A DNA stretch of 64,000 nt from Ipomoea triloba (GCF_003576645.1 NC_044923.1:20672479-20736478); one strand, 5' to 3'; counted from the stretch's first letter, positions 45,913 through 57,229 are shown. The notes: generated from the sequence alone by a model not told the origin. A program made the numbers and translations.

Positions 45913-47713
45913 TGTTAGGAACATCATGTAATAGGTTTTGATGATACCAACTGTTAAGTAAGAATCCCCAAGTCTCGATACATAGGCAAAACAATGTAAG
46001 TTCGATAAGTAAACTAAGAGCGAAAATACAACCGGGTAATTTGAGCTCAACTCGGGAAATATTTAAGCTTAAGGTAAACTTGTTTGAACAACTTAGAAGT
46101 TTTCGTGTTGTAAGCAAACAGATAGATCAGAAGCAGGCACGAGACAACTCTGGAGGAATAAGGGTCTACGAGACATCAACTAAGTCTCGAGACACAAGCC
46201 AAGTTCGAGAGGTAAGGACCTCTCGATATACCTATCGAGTTCGAGACGTAAAGAATATTCGAGAGATAGACCTCTCGATACATGGGATTGAAACATCAAG
46301 TGGTCGAGACATCTTTTATGGTCTCGATAAACCGGCACTTCTCCAAGAGGCTGAATGTTAGTCAACATGTGCAGATAAAATACTCTAAGTTTGGAGAAGA
46401 AGAATATCATGGAGATAAAATATTGAAGAGGTGCTGAGCGGGAGGTTTCAAAATGGACGGAAGTGGATGACACGTCAGACCTCCACCACAAACGGTCAAG
46501 AAGTGCACCAATCCTGAAGTGGTCAGATTCCCCAAACAAGGAATGATGGGAACATAAAAAGAGTAACTTTATCCAAAAGAAGCAAGTGAAGCATGAACTC
46601 AAGAAAGTGGAATATGGAATATTCACTACAAAACAAAAGGCTCAAGTTACAAGACCACTACTCCATGAAAAATGCTGAAATTGTGCAAAGACCCATGTTC
46701 GGCGTGGGAGACCAATTTCAAACGGAATAGTTTTCCCTCCAACGGAACTATTCTTCTACTCTCATATATAAGGACGTAAAGACACAGAAGAAACAAGGGT
46801 TTTGAAAGAGGTCAAGAGGTTAACAAGAGGTGTCTGATAAAAACGTTCCAGTGCAAAGTGCTTAACTTGGAATATCATCCTGATATTCAATACAGCGAGA
46901 GAACACAACTTAGTGTTCAAAGAGAGTTACAAAGCTAAACTGTCATACATCCAGAAGGTGACCAAAGCTGCTCTACATTGAAGCTGATTCAACGATAGCT
47001 TGTGGTCAGATTGGAGTCTGTTACATTCAACTGTGAAGGTGGAGTAGCTGGAAGCGGGGAGAAAGACCTTGGAAAGGCAGAGTAACCTGGGAGCTGTCTT
47101 GTGAAGATCCTGAGGCTTGACGCGGGCTTGGTGATCAAAGGTCAAGTGCTCGAGAGGGGGAGTAGCTGGAAGCGGGGAGAAAGACCTTGGAAAGGCAGAG
47201 TAACCTGGGAGCTGTCTTGTGAAGATCCTGAGGCTTGACGCGGGCTTGGTGATCAAAGGTCAAGTGCTCGAGAGGTGGAGTAACAAGAAGCGGGGCGAAA
47301 AACCTGAGGCTTGAGGCGGGCTTCGTGATCAAAGCTCAAGCGCTCGATATTGTACTAAATAAGGGAAGTTTTTAGTGCAATCCTTCCAGGGAGTTTCTGG
47401 AAGAAGAGTGGACGTAGGCGGGTTGGCCGAACCACTTAAAAATCTCTCTTGCATTTACTTACTGTTTTTTATCTCTCGCTAACCTCTCGATTGCACTGCA
47501 CATAAACGCACCTCTCGAACTAACTACTCGTGCTAACTAAAAGGGGATAACATTTCCGCTGCGCATAAAACTTTGTCTTCACCTCGTGAGGTATCGAACC
47601 TAAACATCCTAAGTTCAATACACACGAGAGGTCGAAAAGATTTGCAAAATCTTATACAAGTCTATTCCCCCCCCCCCCCTCTAGACTTGTACCCCATCCC
47701 CTTGGGACCAACA
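45913..47713 (+). repeat. Element C 3' LTR
   Basis: Complete at 1,801 nt, from TGTTAGGAAC to GGGACCAACA. TATA word TATATAAG at about 46765-46772. A 118-nt tandem unit starts at 47041, 47159 and (degenerate) 47277. A C run lies near 47667-47679. The CGAGAG/CTCTCG words are dense at 46190-46330 and 47460-47640. Confidence 0.93.
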
Positions 47714-48565
47714 CTGTGGAGTATAAGGTGTAGTTACTTCATGAATAATGCCAGAGGACTCACATAAACGTTTAAGAGAGTTTGTTTCATATTCTCCTCC
47801 TCTATCAGAACGAAGCCGTTTGATTTTTTTGTCTAATTGATTTTCAACTTCTGATTTAAAAAACACAAATTTTTGTTCAGCTTCATCTTTTGATCTCAAC
47901 AAGTAGATTTTTGTAAAGCGAGAGTAATCATCAATAAATGAAATGTAATAGCGTTTACCACCTCTACTTTCAATGCTTTTAAAATCAGCCAAATCAGAAT
48001 GTATAAGTTCTAGCACAGTTGAGGTATGATGATTTACAGAGGAGAATGATTTTCTAGCATATTTAGCTTCAGCACATGTTTCACATTGAGCATATGTTTC
48101 ACCTGACAAGTTTGGCAATAAATTCATACTTTTCAATCTATTCATGCAATTTAAGCCAACATGTCCTAATCTACCATGCCAAACATTAACAGAAACAGTG
48201 ATATAAGCAGAAGAAGAAGCATTATTATTGTTATTGTTTAGGCCATGCCAATTTGGAATAAAATCATAAGTTGTCAAAGGGGGACCTTCGACAACAGGGG
48301 GATTTCTAATTACAGACACATCTAACACAAATAATCCTCCCTGCAGATATCCCTTCCCCAGATATTGCCCACACAGAGTCATCACCAAACGGTTAGACTC
48401 AAAAACTAACTTAATCCCAGCCTTATTCAGCAAGGCTCCAGAGATTAAGTTTCTACGGAGGGAAGGGACATACAACACATCACGTAACATTAACTTTTTC
48501 CCAGAATATAACATGAGTTCTATTTTGCCTTTACCACTTACCTCGGAGACGCTAGAATTTCCCAT
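47714..48565 (-). pseudogene. Element B integrase N-terminal part
   Basis: The minus-strand frame starts MGNSSVSEVSGKGKIEL at 48565, one frame off the upstream gag-protease frame, so a one-base indel lies near 48575. It has the pre-integrase zinc site VWHGRLGHVGLN and CETCAEAK. The first two catalytic Asp lie in ELIHSDLADF and FIDDYSRF, and RSDRGGEYE is intact. It stops at element C; the catalytic Glu is on the far side near 32660. Inactive because split. Confidence 0.87.
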
Positions 48566-49733
48566 GAAAACTTGTTATCCTTTCAGTGATAGGCTTGAAC
48601 ACTTTGAACATAGTTTTGTCGTTGCAAAAGTGACGTGATGCCCCCGTGTCCACCACCCACTCATCTGGATGTCCAACCATGTTCGCCTCAATTATCACGG
48701 CTGGAATCACCTCAGCATTCTCCGAGTCTTCTAGTAGATTTGCTTGACTCTTGGGCCCTCCGTTGCCTGCTCCATTGTTTGCTCCGTTGCCTGAATTTTG
48801 ACTGACCATCCCTTTGCAAAAATAGCATTGGGCCGCGCGGTGACTTCTTTTCCCGCAAACAAAGCATTCCCTACTTTTCCCTTTCTTCTGAATCTTGCCA
48901 TTCTTAGGATGGTTATTGTTATTGTTGGATTTGCCCTTTTTGTTATTGACTTTATTATGGCCGCCAGATTTTGCCCTGTCAAAATTAACAGTTGTTTATA
49001 CTACATTAGCCTTTACATTACCCGGACTCATGGCAGACCAGAGCATGACGCGATTCTCTTCTTCGATGTTCAAGTTGTTCACCAACTGTTGTAGAGTGAG
49101 GTTTTTTCTTTCGTGCTTCATTTTGTACTTGAAGTCTGACCAAGACTCGGGTAATTTTTCAATTAAGGAATCAGAAAGGAAAGTGTCATTCACCTCAGAC
49201 CCTTCAAATAGCATGTCAGCAATCAGGTTTTCATATTCATGTACCTGTTCTACGATTGACCTGGAGTCGGTCATTCTAAAATTCAGCCACCGACCGACTG
49301 CGTATTTCCTCCTGCCCGCGTTATCACTTCCATATTTTTGATGCAGTAAGTCCCAAATCATTTTGGCAGACTTATGCTTCGAAAATATGTCAAACAAGGC
49401 ATTGATCATCCGTTGTAGTATTGAAGCTCTTGCAGTCTTGTTATCTTTTTCATATTTTGAGCGTGCTTCAAGGGATATTGAGATGGTTTTGGTTGAAGGC
49501 GTTTTTGGTGTAGGAGTTTCGTCCTGGACAGCAACCTGTGTTTCGGGCTCAGCAGATTGCTCAGTAGTTGGTTCAGAAATTACCTGGTATTTTGCAGGGT
49601 CTTCAATGATCACGTAGTCCAGGTCCTGCGCCTCAAGAAGCATAATCACCTTTGCAGCCCATCTGTTGTAGTTCATTCCGCCAATCAGGGGCTCAACCGC
49701 GTTCACATCGACAGCCTTGGTTGAGGATGACAT
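48552..49733 (-). pseudogene. Element B gag, zinc knuckle and protease
   Basis: The start at 49733 gives MSSSTKAVDVNAVEPLIGG, then the copia gag core (MNYNRWAAKVIMLLEAQ, GRRKYAVGRWLNFRM, LPESWSDFKYKMKHERK). An in-frame TAA at about 48996 is followed in the same frame by a CCHC knuckle CFVCGKRSHRAAQC and a protease with an intact WVVDTGASRHFC active site. The frame ends at 48552 because of the nearby one-base shift. With one stop removed it would resemble a complete Tnt1-like gag-protease. Confidence 0.87.
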
Positions 49734-49760
49734 TGTTACGAACGGATAAATGCTTTTAAC
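49734..49760 (-). other. Element B leader, no canonical primer-binding site
   Basis: Only 27 nt separate the LTR from the gag ATG, reading GTTAAAAGCATTTATCCG on the minus strand. The TGGTATCAGAGC primer site usual for copia is absent. Confidence 0.6.
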
Positions 49761-50275
49761 TGTTGTATTCTGGTTATGAATACTGGTAATGGTAACAATG
49801 TCGCAAGCTTTGCTGTTACTGTAGGCTGGACTTTAAAGAAAATGTAAGGGATAGGAATATGACACTCTGTGACGTGTCAGTAGAGACACTGCCTTAAAAG
49901 CATTTATCGACCAGGGAATCGAATGCTCTCGGATGACAAACACAGAACCTAGTACGTATTATTCATACTAGCACGAACTGTTCACTGCTCAGAGTATTAT
50001 GAACTGGGAAAAATATGGATTAATTTATGTTTAGAATGAGGGCTGATTATATACTGACATATGCAACAATCCTTCCCATGTCATCCACAAAACGTGCGGA
50101 AGAATAGCAATGGAATGCAGAATCATGGACACGTTTTGATGTGTTTGAATTGAGGTGCGGACAAGGTAAAAGCTAATCCACAAAATTAGGGAGTAAAAAA
50201 CTAGTGCAGTCCAAAAAGGTGCAATCCAAAAGGGCACACCACATCACGCATTTCATATTTAAATGTTTTCCAACA
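49761..50275 (-). repeat. Element B 5' LTR
   Basis: 515 nt, plus-strand text from TGTTGTATTCTGG to TTTTCCAACA, followed by TSD CCTGA. Minus-strand TATA word at about 50043-50050 (TATATAATC). Confidence 0.88.
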
Positions 50276-52067
50276 CCTGATGCTCCAGGTTGCCTACCGG
50301 CTATCACCACCATGCCGTCACCGAGAAGCTAGTACAAAAGGTGAACGCCGGCGACCTTGTACTTCCCTACTCCGGGCACCGCCTCCGTCCTCCCTATCTC
50401 AGAACTTTAGCACCGGCGACCTCAGACTTTAATCCCCAGTCAGCGACAAGCTGCCGCCGTCGGTTCGATTGTGCAGTCTTGGGAGCTGAGTTAGTTGGTG
50501 GATGTGGCCCGGCTTTCTTGTGAATGGAGGATGTGGGCGGTGGAAAATAATAAAAGCAAAAGGCAAAGCTCTCTTGCTATTGGTTGTTAAGGGAGGTGGC
50601 ATGGCAAAGATCATACAATAGGTGATTTGCTTTGGAAAAGCAAAAAGAAGTTAGAAGTAAAATCAAGTTCGAGAATGGGTGGCTGCATGCAAGCCTCACT
50701 TCCGCACACCAATCAAAAAATGTTGTTTAAATTAAATTATGTATAGTTTTACAGTAGTTATAATTGTATAGGTTAAAAGCCTTGTAATTGTACTTTAAAA
50801 AATTGTAATAGCTAACAAATGTATATTAAGCCCGGTCAGGTCGGCCTGTCCACCACCGGCATTGTAAGCACGAGGTCATATCTCGGCATAATTACGACAG
50901 CGGTCGGAAAAAACGTTACGACGACGGTCGGAAAAAACGTTACGGTCCTCAAACCGATTTGTGGGAGTAAGGCGCCTACTATGACAGCGGTTGGAAAAAA
51001 TGCAACGGGAGCAAAGTGCCCGTATATGGTCCTCGGACCGATCTTTGTGGAAGCAAGGTGCCACTACGGGAGCAAGGTGCACGTTTATGGTCCTCGGACC
51101 GATCTTTGTGGGAGTAAGGTGCCCACCACGGGAGTAAGGTTCCCGTTACGGTACTCGAACCGATATGTGGGAGTAAGGTGCCCACTACGACGGCGGTCGG
51201 AAAAAAACGCAACGGGAGCAAGGTGCCCGTTTATGGTCCTCGGACCGATCTTTGTGGGAGCAAGGTGCCCGTTTATGGTCCTCGGACCGATCTTAGTGGG
51301 AGTAAGGTGCCCACAACAACGGCGGTCAGAAAAAACGCTACGACCGAAAAGTCGTAAAAAACTACGGGAGTAAGGTGCCCGCTCGGTCCTCGAACCGATC
51401 TATTACGACCGAAAAGTCAGAAAAAACTACACTCTTTGCACCAATGAGGAAGAATTACCCTCGTTTGCTTTTCTTTGTAAATTGTACATGCGTGCTAATT
51501 CCGGTTAGGTCGGCACTACCACCACCGGCTCGATTAGGTTGGCATCGACACGATAAGCCCAAGACAGTATCTCGGAATAAGCCCTACGTAGTAGGCAATT
51601 CAGCCTGCCAGGTCGGCAGTCCGCCCCTGGCAACTCCAATCCCTTAATTGGTAAAACCCGATCCCTAGATCGGTAAAATACGACCTATCAATCGTATCGC
51701 AAATCCGATCCCTAAGATCGGTAGAGTTCGGACGACCGTTATAGTCCAAAAGACTGTGCTTAGGGTTGTACTCTTTTTCCTTGACTAGGATTTTTTCCCA
51801 TTGGGTTTTTTCTTAGTCTAAGGTTTTTTAGAGAGGCATCCAGCATAAGTCACAGACTATATGGTCAGCTTTCAGCCCGAACTCTTCCTCGTTGGCGCTT
51901 AAAGTTCTGCTCTTTTTTCCTTGGCTAGGATTTTTTCCTACTGGGTTTTTTCTTAGCCCAAGGTTTTTAACGAGGCAACTAGCGTGAGTCGCGGACCGTA
52001 AGGCCAATCTTCCAGCCAGACCCCTTCCTTGTTGACTCGACGTCAGGGCACGGACTGGGGGGCTACT
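50276..52067 (+). other. Element A internal region, right part, with tandem array and polypurine tract
   Basis: Non-coding. The stretch 50936-51410 repeats, with irregular spacing, blocks of the type GGTCCTCGGACCGATCTTTG plus GGGAGTAAGGTGCCC and ACGGCGGTCGGAAAAAACG (about seven in all). At 51770-51970 a pair of similar trailers (GTTTTTTCTTAGTC / AAGGTTTTT) resembles the 3' region of many plant LTR elements. CTGGGGGGCTAC at 52055-52066 is the polypurine tract. Open frames over the array are low-complexity by-products. Confidence 0.7.
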
Positions 52068-52356
52068 TGATAGGGAATATACCCCGGATATACGACCCTT
52101 AGTACTCTATACGTATGTTTGGTGTAGTGTACGGGGTATGTGCCTATAAAAAGACCCTAGCCCTTCAAGTTAGGGGACTTTTGGGCCCCTTCCTCTCTCT
52201 CTAAACACAAGACCCTAAAGCAGTGCTCTCCCTTCTCTCTAAACCATTCAACAAATGAATAAAGGATGACTTTGGAGGCTAAATTATTTGTTTGATCCTA
52301 CCTTGTACATACATCATTATACACACATGAGTACAAAGGAGATTTAATCCATACCA
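52068..52356 (+). repeat. Right (3') LTR of element A
   Basis: Starts TGATAGGGAATATACC and ends TCCATACCA, followed by TSD ATAAT. TATAAAAA at 52145-52152, AATAAA at 52258-52263. Carries about 29 nt (CTTGTACATACATCATTATA and on) that the left LTR lacks. Confidence 0.85.
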
Positions 52357-52361
52357 ATAAT

Positions 52362-53158
52362 AAATAACGTATTAGGAAGATTGTAAATTACGTGGATGTG
52401 ATTTTGTAGTAGTATTAGATGTTACTTATGAGAAGTAATTGAGCTAGGCTAATTCTAAAAATAATGACCAGAATGTTGTAAACGGGTGTCAGGATTGTAG
52501 CTAGGGGTTCTTTTGATGAAACTATGTGCGCACATGCAAAATTAAATGTTACGTTCCACGAAAAGTAGAGTGGAAATATATTGGATGTTAAAAAAAATAT
52601 TAGGCAAACAAGAAACATCTACCTGGGACAGAAGTCAAACGAAAATAGTTAACTACTAATAGTTAGATATGCACACAAAAATAACGAAGATGGCAAACGA
52701 CTAGCAACTCCCAGGCACACAACGAACGTAATAGAAGATCGGCATACTAAACCAAACCCAAATTATTTGAATTTTTTGGGGCAAATGTTTAAACCGAGTT
52801 CATTAATTAAAATATAAAATAATAGACAGACCTTAACGAAACGTATATGCACATAAGAGTAATCTTCCGAGCACATAAGATGAAATCCATAAGTTGACTC
52901 AATATATTAAATTACGTTAATTCTTAGGTGTTAATGAATGTACCCAACAAGAAACATCTACCTGGGATAGAAGTTAAACAGAAATAGTTGATTACTAATA
53001 GTTGGATATGCACTCAAAAATAATGAAGATGGAAAACGACTAGCAACTACCAGGTGCAAAACAAATGTAATAGAAGACCGACATATACTAAACCAAATCC
53101 AATTGATGTATGTATTAATGTTTTTAATTTTTTGGGGCAAATGTTTAAACCTAGTTAG
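52362..53158. other. AT-rich stretch with a diverged direct duplication
   Basis: The block starting ATCTACCTGGGACAGAAGTC (about 52617-52850) is repeated in diverged form at about 52957-53180 (ATCTACCTGGGATAGAAGTT). Both pass through ACGACTAGCAACT and end near TTTTTTGGGGCAAATGTTTA. No gene is seen. Confidence 0.6.
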
Positions 53159-53470
53159 TTAAATAAAATATAAAATAATACTAGGCACATAAGAGTAATA
53201 TTGCACGGCAACGTAACGGTGCAAATAAGCATGTGAAACCCTAACTCTAACAGTAGGAAACGTTGCCCGCTGTTCTACAATTAACTCAATGTCCGGAGCA
53301 TCGGGCGAAGGATCCCGGCAAGGTGCCTCCCTAACGACATTTGGACCATCTTCAAAATCATCATCGTCGTTCTCACCCCGAGACAAACACCCCACTGAAG
53401 GTGCCCCCGCTGCTTTTTCGCTGACAGCAATACCCACACAAAAATGATTACAATCAACTGATGCACACAT
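53159..53470 (-). CDS. Open frame of 103 codons, function unknown
   Basis: The frame has balanced composition in its first two thirds, with an acidic stretch (ENDDDDFEDGPNVV) and a Pro/Asp-rich stretch, then decays into low-complexity sequence. It could be an exon of a transposon or captured gene. I recognise no domain, and the ATG choice is arbitrary. Confidence 0.2.
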   Translation of the reverse strand: MCASVDCNHFCVGIAVSEKAAGAPSVGCLSRGENDDDDFEDGPNVVREAPCRDPSPDAPDIELIVEQRATFPTVRVRVSHAYLHRYVAVQYYSYVPSIILYFI

Positions 53471-55914
53471 CTAACTAAGCTGTGCAAACTTAATTTCTAA
53501 CCAACGAAGATTGCATATAACCAAACAAGGCACCCTCTATAACAAAGACACAAACACCGTACCACCACTAGAGGCATACACCAATCAGCACCGTGGCACA
53601 CATCAATCACCAATATGGCGCACATCATTACCACTAAAACCATGAAATAAAAACCAAAAACAAAAACCAAGAAACATAATAAAGTATGATGCACACATTG
53701 AAAACACCCAAGTCACAGAACTAACTCACATGCGACACCCATGATTAACAACAATAATGAAAGTTGAGATACAAAACAACAATCAACACTAAATATTAAA
53801 ACCTAACTGCCAAACATATTAAAAAAACAGTACCAACAATAATAATAACTAAATACTACTAAAAAAATTAATTCCTCATTAAGTACAAACGCATGGTAAT
53901 TATTTAAATAAATAGTGAGATCCCAACTTAAGGTTGCTATTAACATTGAAATTAAATTTTGTCCCTCACCAAAAAAAATATACTCAGCACACAAATATCC
54001 AAAAAATGGCAAAAGAATGCTACTCCTCGGCACAATATTCTGAACAAAAAAATCAATCTACTGTGATCTCCATAATTTTCAACTTTAAACTAAAAAGAAA
54101 AATAAACAAATACAGAAATTAAAACCACACAAATTAACAAAACTGCCAAACAGCGAAAAACATCAATCTACCATAATATTAACAATTTACTACGCACACA
54201 ATTTACCCAACATTGGCACACAATTACTCCTCCTAGGCACACAAAAATCTGAACAAAAAAGCATCAATCTACCATAATATTAACAATATTGAGTTGGGAA
54301 AATCAAGAAAAACAACAAAATGTGTGCTTGAAAATTAAGGTTTTACATTACATGCAACTAAGTATGAATATATATAGGGATAGAAAATAGAACTCAGTAT
54401 TGCATTGCACATACATCATGCATCATGCAACTAAGTATGAATATATATAGGGATAGAAATTAAAATAGAACTCAGTATTGCATTGCTCATACATCATGCA
54501 TCATTCAGAAACTAACAGATCAGAGGCTATATCTATTAAAAAAGCAAATTAAAGTGGCAAAAATTATACCAAAAAAAAAAAAACTGCCAAACAAATAAAA
54601 AAACACACGAACAACAATAAAATTAAAAATAAATATTGCAAACACAATTATATCCTTAAAATTTTTAAATTCATGCTTATTATTTTTAAAAATGTTGAGT
54701 TTCCTTCTTCGTGTTGCTATTAACATATATACAACGAAATCAATTTTTCCCACCACCAAAAGCATATATAATCAGCACACAAGTTTCCCAACAATGACAT
54801 CGCAATTGATACTCCTCGGCACACAATATTATGAACCAACAAATAAATCTACCATGCTATCCACAATTTTCAACTTTTAAATTTAACTAAAAATAAAAAA
54901 AAATACGAACATTAAAAACCCACAAACCAAACTACACAAGTGTCAAAATTGTAAAAAATAAAAATTAAAAAAATATCATTCAAGCATATCATATACACCG
55001 AATAATCAAGAAAATAAACTACGAAACAAGCACAACTGAAAAAACTGCCAAAAATATTTTTTTTTAAAAAAACAAACAAACAACAATTTTGAGAAGGATT
55101 TGAGAGCCAATTTGTATGTCATTAGCAAGTAAAAAAACAAGAAAACAAGAACAATAAAATTAAAAATAAATATTCCAAACACAATTATATCCCCAAAAAT
55201 TTCAAATTCATGCTTATTATTTTTAAAAATGTTGAGTTTCCTACTATGGGTTGCTATTAACATATGTACAACGAAATTAATTTTTCCACCACCAAAAGCA
55301 TATATACTCAACACACAAATTTCCTAACAATGGCACCGCAATTGATATTCCTCGGCACACAATATATATCATTCAAGCATAACATATACACGGAATAATA
55401 ATAATAAAAAATAAACTACGAAACAAGCACAACTGAAACAATTGCCAAAAATATTAAAAAATTAAAAACAAACTACAATTTTTCACGAAATAAACAACAA
55501 CAAATTAAACTATGAAATAATCATTCCATCAACTGCAATTTTTCACGAACCAAAACCCTATGCTTTGCATGTCTAAAATCTCAAATTGCGTTGCATGTCT
55601 ATGAAATAAAAAGAATTGGATAGCATGAATTCACATTGCATTCCTCGTTACTGTGAAACTATGAAATAATCATTCAATCATCTGCAATTTTTCACAAACC
55701 AAAACCCTACAACTACGAAACAAGAACAACAGGAAAAAACAAAAGAAAACAAAAGGCAAAGCTCTAACTTGGAATCGAGCCCTCCGTCGCCGGACCGGAA
55801 TTGCGACGCTGTCTAAGCCCTTCACCACCATCCGCCATTGAAATAGGTTCAGATTGCAACCCACAGACCACCACCGTGGCCAACGATCGCTGACCGTCGC
55901 CAAATGTTATTTTT
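53471..55914. other. AT-rich repeat region without a recognisable gene
   Basis: A block containing GTTGCTATTAACAT, CCACCAAAAGCATATATA and CTCCTCGGCACACAATAT occurs at about 54655-54890 and 55195-55370, with a more distant version at 53925-54075. AATGTTGAGTTTCC lies ahead of the two closer copies. These look like internal repeats of one transposon. A 24-codon minus-strand frame from 55838 (MADGGEGLRQRRNS) is GC-richer than its surroundings and may be a first exon of that element; evidence is weak. Confidence 0.45.
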
Positions 55915-56180
55915 ATAAATGACAATGATTTTATTTAACTGTTGTCATTTGTATTGTCTTTAAGCACACTTGAATAAACAGCACTTCAAAGACAACGATT
56001 TTAATAAACCGTTGTCTTTGTGTACTCGTTTTTTATTTAGACAACAGTTTTATTTAACCATTGTCATTGGTATGTTGTCTTTAAGTGCACTTGAATACAC
56101 AGACAACAGTTTTTTAAAACTGTTGTATATGTGCATTTTGTTTTTATAAAAGAACTGTTGTCGTTTGTGTGTTATATTGA
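55915..56180. repeat. CACTA-like subterminal repeats
   Basis: The word GACAACGGTTTTATTAAACCGTTGTC in variant forms (for example GACAACGATTTTAATAAACC and GTTGTC) recurs about five times in both orientations. Such hairpin words are typical of CACTA transposon subterminal regions. The CACTACAAGAAA-type end itself was not found, so the border is unknown. Confidence 0.4.
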
Positions 56181-56244
56181 AATAAAATGAATAATTGTTG
56201 TTACCAACAAGAATTGAACCCAAAACCTTCCCTAAACCACATCG

Positions 56245-56560
56245 CAAATTATATTGTAGACCATGATCATAGCTGATACTGTAGTTGTATTGAAAGGATA
56301 CTGCAGTTGTGTTGAAAAGATACTGCAGTTGTGTTGAAAGGAAATTGCAGTTGCACAGAACAGAGACCGTTTATCCGTTCAACACAACTGCAGTATCCTT
56401 TGAACACAACTGCAGTATCCGTTCAACACAACTGCAGTTTCAGATGGATGACATGGCCTCTGTTCCGCGCAACTGCAGTTCCCTTTTAACACAACTGCAG
56501 TATCCTTTCAACACAACTGCAGTATCAACCATGACCCATGGTCCACGGTATAAGGACTGA
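56245..56560. repeat. CTGCAG-rich repeat element, copy 2
   Basis: Three head-to-tail units of the type ACTGCAGTTGTGTTGAAAGG are followed by five units in the opposite orientation (CAACACAACTGCAGTATCC), making a large imperfect hairpin centred near 56370. The right side carries CCATGGTCCACGGTATAA, as in copy 1 (4862-5165). Confidence 0.6.
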
Positions 56561-57100
56561 AACCACATACACCCTTGTCTACTAAAACACTACATCAATA
56601 AGTTATCTAAGCACTACTTAATTATTTATTCCTACATTTGTGGGTAAGATGTTAGAAACCTTGGTGCAAAATATAAATAAAGGACACTACCAAAAAGAAT
56701 CAAACTTGGAACCTCTCACATAGCATCCACAAACTAGACCACCAAGCCACTTTATCACTTCTTTATTAAGAGGGTGCACATAATATTTAAACCCAAATTT
56801 TTTGGGCGGGTAGATTTAAAAACTAGCCACCGGCCAGTCCGCGATTCACCGGCTGCCTGGCCCTTCGGCCATGGCGCCCCTAATTATTATATTTAGTTAA
56901 GCTATTTTATTATATTTATTCATTAGTCATTCAATTATTTATTTATTTATTATTTGGGTCGCATTTTTTTTGGGCAATACTTTTGGGCTTTGTACATATC
57001 CTATTGGGCATGGCGTCTAAATTAATAATATTATTATTTTTCTGTTCCACTCAATATTGTTATGGCATTGTTTAGCAAAACATGAACAAATTGTCCTATG
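56561..57100. other. Intergenic stretch without a gene
   Basis: No coding signal. A GC-rich patch (GGCCAGTCCGCGATTCACCG, about 56832-56880) sits in AT-rich sequence. Confidence 0.5.
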
Positions 57101-57229
57101 GCCATAGATTATGTCGCTAAGTGGGTAGAGGCACATGCCTTGACAACAAATGATGCTAGATCAGTAATTACTTTTCTCAAAAAGTTGTTCTATAGGTTTG
57201 AGGTGCCTCATGTGCTTATTAGTGACAAG
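57101..57229 (+). pseudogene. Ty3/gypsy integrase fragment
   Basis: Forty-three open codons read AIDYVAKWVEAHAL, TNDARSVITFLKKLF and VPHVLISDK, the part of the gypsy integrase core from the first catalytic Asp (in AIDYV) to the second (in ISD). It ends in TAA where the GG of the usual SDGG/SDNG should be. No other gypsy domain is nearby, so it is an isolated relic. Confidence 0.8.

Larger units (their letters stand above)
32694..47713 (+). mobile_element. Element C: SIRE-like Ty1/copia retrotransposon with an extra ORF
   Basis: LTRs at 32694-34639 (with assembly gap) and 45913-47713 are flanked by TSD CTGTG (32689-32693 and 47714-47718). The Met-type primer site TTGGTATCAGAGC starts at 34641 and the polypurine tract AAAGGGGGAAAT precedes the 3' LTR. 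The order is gag, protease, integrase, RT, RNase H, a small frame, then a 1,205-codon frame. Long LTRs plus an extra frame between pol and the 3' LTR are typical of the SIRE/Maximus lineage. LTR copies look almost identical, so insertion is recent. Two N gaps and a misplaced block disturb pol. Confidence 0.92.
16003..50275 (-). mobile_element. Element B: Ty1/copia retrotransposon, minus strand, split by three insertions
   Basis: LTRs at 16003-19286 (interrupted by F) and 49761-50275 are flanked by TSD CCTGA (15998-16002 and 50276-50280). Reading the minus strand, the order is gag, zinc knuckle, protease, integrase, RT, RNase H, which is the copia order. The integrase is split at 32693/47714 by element C and the RNase H at 20130/30973 by element D. 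Pieces on both sides of each insertion continue in sequence. Stops and frameshifts show it is dead. Protein similarity by eye is to Tnt1/Tork-type copia elements. Confidence 0.85.
15086..52356 (+). mobile_element. Element A: outer large non-coding LTR retrotransposon (LARD-like), carrying all nested elements
   Basis: Two similar LTRs (15086-15346 and 52068-52356) face each other in direct orientation and are flanked by the 5-bp TSD ATAAT (15081-15085 and 52357-52361). Directly before the right LTR is a polypurine tract CTGGGGGGCTAC (52055-52066). After the left LTR, ATGACGCCGTGAC resembles the TGGCGCCGT-type primer site of gypsy elements. Without its insertions the internal part is only about 2.4 kb (15347-16002 plus 50276-52067) and encodes no polymerase, so it depended on proteins from other elements. 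Its span of 37 kb is due to nested insertions. Confidence 0.85.

Noticed and set aside
50819..51373. 184-codon frame over the array in element A
   Set aside because: It is a by-product of the GC-rich tandem modules; no conserved domain.
56190..56240. tRNA-like word near AACAAGAATTGAACCC
   Set aside because: It resembles a T-arm only; no acceptor stem, D-arm or anticodon arm can be drawn. No tRNA or rRNA genes were found in the window.
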